Source: an uncultured Atopobiaceae bacterium
GTDB taxonomy: Bacteria > Actinomycetota > Coriobacteriia > Coriobacteriales > Atopobiaceae
Assembly (NCBI GenBank): GCA_934792625.1
Contig: CAKVON010000012.1
Span: 1 to 38,585, forward strand
DNA: 38,585 nucleotides
Direction: 5' to 3'
The position numbers were made by a program, and so were the translations under genes. Below the pieces are notes generated by a model. It saw nothing but the letters and a program-made list of their open reading frames with translations, was not told the origin of the DNA and did not search any database. Positions 32,088 through 38,585 of the stretch are shown piece by piece; position 1 is the stretch's first letter; the number at the start of each line of letters is the position of its first letter.

Positions 32088-34841
32088 CTAGGCGTTCCTG
32101 CCGTGGCAGTTCTTGAACTTCTTGCCGCTGCCGCAGGGGCAGGGATCGTTGCGGCCAACGCCGACGTAGGGGTTGGGGTCATCGGACTTGCGATAGGTCA
32201 TCGCCTTGTCGGCAGAGGGCTTTGGGGCCTCAGGGGGCATACCCGCGGCACGACGCGGCGCGCTCGCGCGGCGAAGCGTCGACTGGGATCCCTGATCGCC
32301 ATCAACCTCGGACGGGCCGGAGTAGGTGGCACGAGACAGGCCGTCATCCAGACGCTCCTGGGGGGCTGCAGCGAGCTCGACGTGCAGAATCGTACGGAGG
32401 AAGTCCTCGTACATGGTGTTGACCAGCTCGGTGAACGCCTGATATGCCTCGCTCTTGTACTCAACCAGGGGGTCACGCTGGCCAAAGCCACGCAGGCCGA
32501 TGCCAGTCTTGAGGTAGTCCATCTCCTGGAGGTAGCTCATCCAGCGAGTGTCAATAACGCGAAGCATGACCTGGGTCGAAAGCTCGCCCATAATCTTGTC
32601 GCCCAGACGCTCTTCCTTGCTCTTATAGCAGCCGAAGACGAAGTCGTTGATCCTGTCGACGATTTCGGAAGACTCGAGTTCGTCCGAGCCCTCGGGCAGG
32701 TCGTCGCGACCAGTCAGGTCGCGCACCCACTTTGCCAGGCCCTCATAGTCCCAGTCCTCCGGAGAGGTCTCGGCGGAGCAGTAGTTGGCAACCTCGCGCT
32801 CGACGGTGTCGTAGGTAACATCCGCGACGTGCTCGATCAGGTCCTTGCCATCGAGGATCTTGTTCCTCTCCTCGTAGATGACCTGACGCTGCTTGTTCAT
32901 AACGTCGTCGTAGTCCAGTACGTTCTTACGCATCGAGAAGTTGATTTCCTCGACCTTGCGCTGCGAGTTCTCGACAGCCTTGGTGACCATCTTCGACTTG
33001 ATGGGCTCGTCGGCGGGCATCTCCGCGCGCTCCATCCACTCGGCAATGCGATCCATGCGATCGCCACCGAACAGACGCATGAGGTCGTCCTCAAGCGAGA
33101 GGTAGAACTGGGTCTCGCCAGGATCACCCTGACGGCCAGAACGACCACGAAGCTGGTTATCGATACGACGGCTCTCGTGCCTCTCGGTGCCGATGACGCA
33201 CAGGCCGCCCGCCTCCATAACGTTCTTACGCTCACGGGCACAGGTCTCACGGGCACGGGACAGGGCCTCGGCACGCTGCTCCTCGGTAGCCTCCTCGGGC
33301 TCGATGCCCTCGTCGCGGAGAAGGTCGTCCGCGAGGAAGTTCGGGTTGCCGCCAAGCAGAATATCCGTACCACGGCCCGCCATGTTGGTAGCGATGGTAA
33401 CCGCGCCCTCACGACCGGCTTGTGCGACGATAGCGGCCTCGCGCTCGTGGAACTTGGCGTTGAGAACACTGTGCTTCACGCCGCGCTTGTCCAGAATCCT
33501 GGAAATACGCTCGGAGTTTTCGATCGAGACGGTACCGACGAGGCAGGGCTGGCCCTTCGCGTGACGGCGAACGACGTCCTCGGCAACCGCCTCGAACTTG
33601 TACTGGATGTTTCGGTAGACAAGGTCGACGTTGTCCTTGCGGATAACGGGCTTGTTGGGCGGAATCGCCTGAACGGGCAGGTTGTAAATCTCGCGGAACT
33701 CGGCGTCCTCGGTCATGGCCGTACCCGTCATGCCGGAGAGCTTGTCATACAGACGGAAATAGTTTTGCAGGGTGATGGTTGCGAGCGTCTGGTTCTCCTC
33801 GCGAACAATCACGCCTTCCTTAGCCTCAATCGCCTGATGCAGACCCTCGGAGTAGCGCCTTCCCTCCATGATGCGACCAGTGAACTCGTCGACGATCTTG
33901 ACCTCGCCATCGGCGACGACGTACTGCTGGTCGCGGTGGAACATGTACTGCGCCTTGAGAGCCTGCTGGAGGTGGTTGACCAGCTGGCCGGACATGTCAC
34001 CGTAGATGTCGTCAATGCCAAGCCTGGACTCAACCTTCTTGAGGCCCTGCTCGGTGGTCGCAATGGTGTGCTTGGCTTCGTCCATCTCGAAGTCAACCTC
34101 GGGCTCCAGGCCACGAACCGCCTTGGCGAAGTCCTTGTAGGTGCTTGCCGACTTGGAGCCGGCGCCCGAGATAATCAGGGGCGTACGTGCCTCATCGATG
34201 AGAATGGAGTCGACCTCGTCGACGATGGCGAAATGGTGGCCGCGCTGCACGCGCATGTCGGCGCGCGTGACCATGTTGTCACGCAGATAGTCGAAACCGA
34301 ACTCGGAGTTCGTGCCATAGGTGACATCGGCAGCATAGGCGGGCTTCTTCAGCTCCAGGCGCATGCCATTCTGAAGAATGCCTGTGCTCATGCCCATGTA
34401 ACGGTAAACCTGGCCCATCCACTCACTATCGCGCTTAGCCAGGTAGTCGTTAACGGTGACAACGTGGACGCCCTTACCCTCAAGCGCGTTCAGATAGCCG
34501 GCGAGCGTCGAGACGAGCGTCTTGCCTTCACCCGTCTTCATCTCGGCAATCATGCCTCGGTGCAGAGCGATGCCACCAATAACCTGAACGTCGAAGTGAC
34601 GCATGCCAAGAGTCCTGGAGGAAGCCTCCCTCACCGCGGCAAACGCCTCGGGGAGAAGCTCGTCAAGTGTCTCGCCGTTATCCAAACGCTCGCGGAAGAG
34701 CTTGGTCTGGCTCTTCAGCTCGGCCTCGTCCATCTTCTCGAAAGACGGACCAAAGTCGTTGACTCGTGCGGCGATCTTCTCGAACTCGCGCAGCTCTTTG
34801 TCGGAGCCAGCGGAGAGCAACTTGGAAAAGAAGCTAGGCAT
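32088..34841 (-). CDS. secA: Preprotein translocase ATPase SecA
   Basis: A 917-residue motor that pushes unfolded preproteins through SecYEG. It has Walker A (AEMKTGEGKTLV, near residue 105), the DEVD-type Walker B (VDEVDSILIDEARTPLIISG), the second nucleotide domain with TNMAGRGTDI and GRSGRQGDPG, the helical scaffold, a long linker, and a C-terminal zinc-binding tail CPCGSGKKFKNCHG that docks to SecB or the ribosome in other bacteria. ATG at 34841 follows GAGGG. Size is normal for actinobacteria. It is followed without a gap by prfB. Confidence 0.97.
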   Translation of the reverse strand: MPSFFSKLLSAGSDKELREFEKIAARVNDFGPSFEKMDEAELKSQTKLFRERLDNGETLDELLPEAFAAVREASSRTLGMRHFDVQVIGGIALHRGMIAEMKTGEGKTLVSTLAGYLNALEGKGVHVVTVNDYLAKRDSEWMGQVYRYMGMSTGILQNGMRLELKKPAYAADVTYGTNSEFGFDYLRDNMVTRADMRVQRGHHFAIVDEVDSILIDEARTPLIISGAGSKSASTYKDFAKAVRGLEPEVDFEMDEAKHTIATTEQGLKKVESRLGIDDIYGDMSGQLVNHLQQALKAQYMFHRDQQYVVADGEVKIVDEFTGRIMEGRRYSEGLHQAIEAKEGVIVREENQTLATITLQNYFRLYDKLSGMTGTAMTEDAEFREIYNLPVQAIPPNKPVIRKDNVDLVYRNIQYKFEAVAEDVVRRHAKGQPCLVGTVSIENSERISRILDKRGVKHSVLNAKFHEREAAIVAQAGREGAVTIATNMAGRGTDILLGGNPNFLADDLLRDEGIEPEEATEEQRAEALSRARETCARERKNVMEAGGLCVIGTERHESRRIDNQLRGRSGRQGDPGETQFYLSLEDDLMRLFGGDRMDRIAEWMERAEMPADEPIKSKMVTKAVENSQRKVEEINFSMRKNVLDYDDVMNKQRQVIYEERNKILDGKDLIEHVADVTYDTVEREVANYCSAETSPEDWDYEGLAKWVRDLTGRDDLPEGSDELESSEIVDRINDFVFGCYKSKEERLGDKIMGELSTQVMLRVIDTRWMSYLQEMDYLKTGIGLRGFGQRDPLVEYKSEAYQAFTELVNTMYEDFLRTILHVELAAAPQERLDDGLSRATYSGPSEVDGDQGSQSTLRRASAPRRAAGMPPEAPKPSADKAMTYRKSDDPNPYVGVGRNDPCPCGSGKKFKNCHGRNA

Positions 34842-34926
34842 TTGACCCTCTTTTTCGAGCGACTAACCTGTCGCGGATTACGTTGAGACTGTCAGGTTTC
34901 CACTCTAGCCATCCGAGGGCCAGGCC

Positions 34927-34981
34927 GCGCGTCCCGCTGGACGCAACACGATAAAAGCGCAGCGTTATCGGCGGGACGCGC
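34927..34981. terminator. Nested dyad between the BTAD regulator and secA
   Basis: Outer arms GCGCGTCCCGC (34927-34937) and GCGGGACGCGC (34971-34981) are perfect over 11 bases; inner arms CGATAA (34949-34954) and TTATCG (34965-34970) abut the right outer arm. It lies 12 bases after the regulator's stop, the place of a terminator, but lacks a T-run on either strand. It also lies upstream of secA and may act there. Confidence 0.55.
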
Positions 34982-34992
34982 GAAATCAGCCG

Positions 34993-37900
34993 TCAGTAAC
35001 AGATCTGGGCCTCCGCCTCACCTTCCACGCATTCGGCCTCCTCAGGGTCAGCCATCTTGCCCGGAAGCCCCTCGCTTAGCTCACTGACCGTCCTTCTCAA
35101 CGCAATGGACGGCGGCAACCCCGTCATTTCGATGAGCCTCTTTGCGTAGCGCTCATATTCCGCACGAGCCTCAACGCCGCGCCCTTGCGCGAACAAGGCA
35201 CGGATCTCGAGTTCCGCCACGTCCTCTCGAAGCGGATCGACCCTATAGGCCGCATTCGCGAACCACTCGGCCTGCGCATACGAGCCCATCCTCATGCAAG
35301 CTTGCGCGCCCACGGACATGACGTTGGTGAAACGGCGCCTCTCTTCCTCTCCCCTCGCGACAAACGAGCCAGTCGATTCGTTCATCTCGGCAACGTCACC
35401 AACGTACTGATCCCGTATGTCAACGCAACATGCCACCAACGCCTCGTCATTCCCGAGAATGGCAAGCGCCTCGTCACACGCCTCGGCAAACTCGTCCAAA
35501 TCGACGGTCACGCAATCCGGATTCAGCCGAAGCCTGCCGTCGACTCCCTGCACATACTGCGGACCGTCCGGCGTCTGCCCGATGGCCTTCCTCAATGCCC
35601 CGAGAGTAACGTAGAGCCTGTCTCGCCCGGCCACGTAGTCGCAGTCAGACCACAGGGCGGATACCGCCGCCGCACGCGTAATTTCATGCCCCTCGGTCAC
35701 CGCAAGCAGCCCGAGAAGTACGCGCGCCTTACGCCTCTTCCAGGCCGCATGGGGAATCGGCACGCCATCTCGACTCGCCTCGAAACCTCCCATAAGGCGA
35801 ATGCGCAAACGAGCATCCCCTTGATTGCCCGCCTCCTCGATCCCATGCGAGAGGTCGACACCATATAGACTACTCGTGGCTTTGCGGAACTCAGTCACTG
35901 CCGCGCGGCAACCCCTTGGCAACCTTGACCAAAGCCTGTCAGACAAATCTCCGCAGGATTGAGTCAGGAGGGACAGGACGGGAATATCGGACTCGTTACG
36001 CTTCCGAACGGAATCGCGACGATTGGCTTTCGAAGTTTGTTCCGCATCCACGGCGTTGGCAAGCCATGCGCAGACGGGAGTCAGGTCCTTCGAGGGGCAC
36101 GTGTTCCACAGCTCGATGGCCTCTCGTCCGCCTAGGCACGCATCGGCAGCACACTCGAGCAACCTTGCCTGAGTCGCGACGTGAGATAGCCCGGCAGCAG
36201 CCGCACGCACCGCGGCATTTGCCGCTCTCACATGAGCATGCAAGTAGCTTCCGCACCTCAGGTCGCTCATGCTCCTCGCCAGCAGAACAATCGATTCCGT
36301 TACGTCTTCGCCGTTACGCGATGCCCTTGAAAGCGTGGCGTCCAATTCCCCTGGCTTTTCGATATCCCCACACAGGATTGCCAACACCCTACGCTCAATC
36401 ACCTGCCTAGCCGAATGCTCGGTCATTCCGGCAAACAGGTAGAACGACGTCGAACGCGCCAGCGATTCACCGCCTCTGGAATCTGAGTCACCGGCCAAGG
36501 CACCGGCGATGAAGTAGTCCGTCGCAATGATCGAGGAGAGAAGGTCGGTGCCATCACGCCTGACGCCTGACAACAGCAGCCTCTTCAGCGCATCCGAGTA
36601 CTCGCCGTTCAGCAGACACTGGCGAACCCTCACATGCATCGCAAGGGATTCGAGCAAGTCGCTCCCCGAACCATCCCACAGGTCGAGCAACCCTTCAACA
36701 AGCCCTGGGCCATAGGGGGAGCGACGGCAAAGGGTATCGTCATGACTCTCGTCCAAAGCACGCTGGTCACCCATTTGTCCAACTGCATCGGAGTTGTTTG
36801 CGCCATTCGCCCATCCGAACTTCTCGATACCCCGCAGATATTGCCCCGCACGAGAAGGGGAAGCGAGCGAACAGATCTCGAGCTGGGTCGAAAGAAGCAC
36901 CGCAACCGCCTGGCTAAACATCTCACCTTGCCTAATGCCGACAGGCTCGGGCAGCCTAGCAAAGCTAGAGAGCAGCTGATCGCGAGAGCAATCCACCCAT
37001 GCGACAAACACCTCGGACGCCGCCTTGTAGAATTCCATCTCACCCTCGAGAGACACCTCCGACGCAGCAGCTTGCCTGACAAGTCTATGCTCGCCCGCAT
37101 TAATCAGCTCAAGCGGGCAAACGAGCGCAAGCCTCTCAGCATCGGTGGGATTACACAGCCTGCTAAGAACGAGACCAGCCCTAGCAAAGTCCCCTCTATG
37201 AAGAAGAACCTGCGCGCAACGCAGAGAAACGTCTCGAAACTCGCAAGACAGGGGAACGAGATCGGCGATACAGGCAGCAAAACTAGTCCTGTCGCACAGC
37301 CTTATGCATTCAAAAGTTTCTGAGGCAGAATCAATTCCAAAGAACGGAGCTCGAAGACCCATGGAATTGACAAGCTCTGTTGTATCACGGCCAACGGCAC
37401 ATGCCACATCGCTAACGTCACCAGAACCAAGCAGCATCATCGAATAACGGATGGAACGCTCCTCGGCCATCAAAGTACGACGCAAAGAATCGACAACCAT
37501 GGAACGAAGTCCGGCAGAACAAGCAAGCGAGTCCGCCTCTTTTCCCTCTTTCAGACTTGAGAAACGCAGGCGAGCGTCATCAAGCAACGCCGCAATTCCA
37601 CCAGTCAAACGATGAGCTTCCTCAGGATCATGCCGAGAGGAATCATCGAGGAGAAAATCGATCTCGTCTGGCTCAAGGCTAAAGTACTCCGTCGAGTAAG
37701 CGTGCGCACCAGGAATTTGCTCCAAAAGCGCCGACGCCTCAGGACGAATCGCAACCACGACACGATGTCCCTCGTCGCAGAGTTTTCCAAGCGCCTTTGT
37801 CGCACGCATGGCATCCGCCTCATCCATCGCAGGCATGTCATCGAGCGCCACGAGCGCACCGTGCAATCCCTCAACATGAAGGTGCTTGGAAATTGCATAG

Positions 37901-38166
37901 ACCCTATTAATAACCCTGGATGTTTCTACTCCAGAAAAGTACTCGCGACAAACAGGAAGACCCTTGCTGGACCAATGATTAACGAGCAAATCAAGCAGGC
38001 AGGACTTACCAGAACCTGGCTCAGCACACAGAACAAAGGGCGGAAGATTCTCCAAAGGTGCATCAAGGGCTTCAAACATCACTGAGTAACGATTTCGAAG
38101 CCAGAGGTTGCTAACATTCGTGCTTGACACAGCAGCGCCAAGACGTGGCATGACGTGAGTCGCCAT
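34993..38166 (-). CDS. Large ATPase regulator with C-terminal OmpR-type wHTH and BTAD (SARP-like) domain
   Basis: A 1057-residue putative transcription activator. Residues 40-115 have a P-loop (AEPGSGKS, 48-55) and a Walker B-like strand LVALDD (105-110) of an AAA/STAND-type ATPase. About 330-770 is helical and probably TPR-like. Residues about 785-880 form an OmpR-type winged helix (IRLMGGFEASRDG to LYVTLGALRKAIG), followed by a bacterial transcriptional activation domain (about 890-1035). In AfsR the DNA-binding part is N-terminal; here the order is reversed, more like MalT. GC content drops from about 60 percent at the 3' end to near 50 percent at the 5' end, unlike the neighbours. Start ATG at 38166 (GGAG ten bases upstream). 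Targets unknown. Confidence 0.88.
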   Translation of the reverse strand: MATHVMPRLGAAVSSTNVSNLWLRNRYSVMFEALDAPLENLPPFVLCAEPGSGKSCLLDLLVNHWSSKGLPVCREYFSGVETSRVINRVYAISKHLHVEGLHGALVALDDMPAMDEADAMRATKALGKLCDEGHRVVVAIRPEASALLEQIPGAHAYSTEYFSLEPDEIDFLLDDSSRHDPEEAHRLTGGIAALLDDARLRFSSLKEGKEADSLACSAGLRSMVVDSLRRTLMAEERSIRYSMMLLGSGDVSDVACAVGRDTTELVNSMGLRAPFFGIDSASETFECIRLCDRTSFAACIADLVPLSCEFRDVSLRCAQVLLHRGDFARAGLVLSRLCNPTDAERLALVCPLELINAGEHRLVRQAAASEVSLEGEMEFYKAASEVFVAWVDCSRDQLLSSFARLPEPVGIRQGEMFSQAVAVLLSTQLEICSLASPSRAGQYLRGIEKFGWANGANNSDAVGQMGDQRALDESHDDTLCRRSPYGPGLVEGLLDLWDGSGSDLLESLAMHVRVRQCLLNGEYSDALKRLLLSGVRRDGTDLLSSIIATDYFIAGALAGDSDSRGGESLARSTSFYLFAGMTEHSARQVIERRVLAILCGDIEKPGELDATLSRASRNGEDVTESIVLLARSMSDLRCGSYLHAHVRAANAAVRAAAAGLSHVATQARLLECAADACLGGREAIELWNTCPSKDLTPVCAWLANAVDAEQTSKANRRDSVRKRNESDIPVLSLLTQSCGDLSDRLWSRLPRGCRAAVTEFRKATSSLYGVDLSHGIEEAGNQGDARLRIRLMGGFEASRDGVPIPHAAWKRRKARVLLGLLAVTEGHEITRAAAVSALWSDCDYVAGRDRLYVTLGALRKAIGQTPDGPQYVQGVDGRLRLNPDCVTVDLDEFAEACDEALAILGNDEALVACCVDIRDQYVGDVAEMNESTGSFVARGEEERRRFTNVMSVGAQACMRMGSYAQAEWFANAAYRVDPLREDVAELEIRALFAQGRGVEARAEYERYAKRLIEMTGLPPSIALRRTVSELSEGLPGKMADPEEAECVEGEAEAQICY

Positions 38167-38194
38167 GAGAAATCAACTCCATAAATTGGTTTTG

Positions 38195-38223
38195 ACAATA
38201 CCCGCAGCGCTGCTTAACTACAA
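38195..38223 (-). promoter_or_regulatory. Possible promoter of the BTAD regulator
   Basis: On the minus strand TTGTAG (38223-38218), a 17-base spacer containing the palindrome GCAGCGCTGC (38204-38213), then TATTGT (38200-38195). It would start RNA about 20 bases before the ATG. A second palindrome lies upstream at 38231. Confidence 0.5.
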
Positions 38224-38230
38224 AGCTACT

Positions 38231-38244
38231 ACTGATGCATCAGT
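38231..38244. promoter_or_regulatory. Perfect palindrome upstream of the regulator promoter
   Basis: ACTGATGCATCAGT, 14 bases, directly upstream of the proposed -35 box. A candidate activator or autoregulation site. Confidence 0.45.
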
Positions 38245-38508
38245 GCATTACCAAGAAAACGAAGTTCAGCAAGAAGAGGAATGCGAAATATCAGCAATTC
38301 AAAGACTGCTATGCAGAAAAAGGACAAGAACCAAGCAGTTTGCTGAATCGAATCACCAAATAACAGTCAGAATTCTCAGTAAATATCTAACAGTGAACTA
38401 TCAAGAATAAAATAGAATATGGCAAGAAATTGATATATTCTCACCCTGAACGGTAGAAATACGCCGCGAACGTAACATGAAACGATCAACGCATACAGAC
38501 ATACAAAA
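38245..38508. other. AT-rich spacer without recognisable genes
   Basis: Together with the promoter region this is about 340 bases between the regulator start and the rRNA terminator, with roughly 38 percent GC against about 65 percent elsewhere. I see no tRNA, hairpin of note or convincing coding frame. A frame from 38165 to 38410 on the plus strand (81 residues) has no ribosome binding site and no recognisable protein features. Confidence 0.6.
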
Positions 38509-38538
38509 GCAGGGCCCCGCCGCGAGGCGGGGCCCTGC
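38509..38538 (-). terminator. Terminator of the rRNA operon
   Basis: GCAGGGCCCCGCC and its exact complement form a 13-base stem with a four-base loop; on the minus strand it is followed by TTTTGT. It lies about 20 bases after the 5S rRNA 3' end. Confidence 0.9.
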
Positions 38539-38559
38539 CCTGGCCAAATGCCCGTCGTT

Positions 38560-38585
38560 GGTCGGAGGCGCCCTGCTCTCCCACG
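38560..38585 (-). rRNA. rrf: 5S ribosomal RNA, 3' end (partial)
   Basis: The minus strand at the window edge reads GTGGGAGAGCAGGGCGCC followed by TCCGACC, which matches the conserved end of bacterial 5S rRNA (helix IV/V followed by the 3' strand of helix I). A strong terminator follows. The rest of the gene, and presumably 23S and 16S rRNA, lie beyond the window. Confidence 0.75.

Noticed and set aside
31926..34886. 986-residue plus-strand open frame
   Set aside because: Antisense to secA; Leu/Val/Asn-rich translation mirrors SecA codons.
38165..38410. 81-residue plus-strand frame in the AT-rich spacer
   Set aside because: No ribosome binding site, overlaps the regulator's start codon and promoter, no recognisable protein feature; kept as unlikely rather than impossible.

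Overview
The window is GC-rich DNA (roughly two thirds G+C over most of its length) with tightly packed genes, strong AGGAGG-type ribosome binding sites and actinobacterial-looking proteins. The gene mix (transketolase split in two, short FSA-type transaldolase, YitT protein, large BTAD-type regulator, xanthine-dehydrogenase family enzyme, [4Fe-4S] aldo/keto reductase) fits an anaerobic actinobacterium of the Coriobacteriia (Olsenella/Atopobium/Collinsella type). This placement is an inference from gene content; no marker gene was compared.

Layout. 1-241: end of ilvC and its terminator. 318-5352 (minus): aldo/keto reductase and a two-gene heterodimeric ABC exporter. 5494-8375 (plus): a metal-resistance unit with an ArsR/SmtB-type sensor, its palindromic operators, a free-standing HMA metallochaperone and a P1B-type ATPase that lacks its own HMA domain. 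8474-10696: YgiQ-type radical SAM protein with a Gly/Lys-rich tail. 10720-12690 (minus): M18 aminopeptidase and a flavin reductase-like protein. 12786-16432 (plus): molybdenum hydroxylase made of an FAD subunit and a fused [2Fe-2S]/Mo subunit. 16629-17465: HTH regulator with beta-repeats and membrane helices. 17575-18426 (minus): DegV protein. 18642-19006 (minus): tmRNA (ssrA). 19175-21707: YoaK-like protein and a ThrE-like exporter, divergent. 21729-27152 (minus): ftsE-ftsX-rnr-TPR gene-smpB. 27349-29877 (minus): transaldolase and the two transketolase halves. 30030-30908 (minus): YitT protein. 30963-34841 (minus): secA-prfB. 34993-38166 (minus): 1057-residue ATPase/BTAD regulator whose base composition becomes AT-rich toward its 5' end. 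38167-38508: AT-rich spacer. 38509-38585: terminator and 3' end of a 5S rRNA gene on the minus strand, so an rRNA operon lies just beyond the window.

How genes work together. ssrA, smpB and rnr, the core of ribosome rescue and of decay of the faulty mRNA, lie within 6.5 kb. ftsE and ftsX form the cell-division ABC complex. Transaldolase and both transketolase halves make a non-oxidative pentose-phosphate cassette. secA and prfB abut.

The most unusual signal is a dispersed short repeat, consensus TGSCGAGAAGTGC. The 9-mer GAGAAGTGC occurs 13 times and the 10-mer TGSCGAGAAG 22 times by manual count, on both strands, inside genes and in spacers. One inverted pair builds the stem of an intergenic terminator, much like DNA-uptake sequences in Haemophilus and Neisseria. 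The motif is absent from the last 8 kb. Other points of interest are a release factor 2 with Ser-Pro-Thr where Ser-Pro-Phe is expected, a 121-residue disordered extension on FtsE, and several large dyads in spacers.
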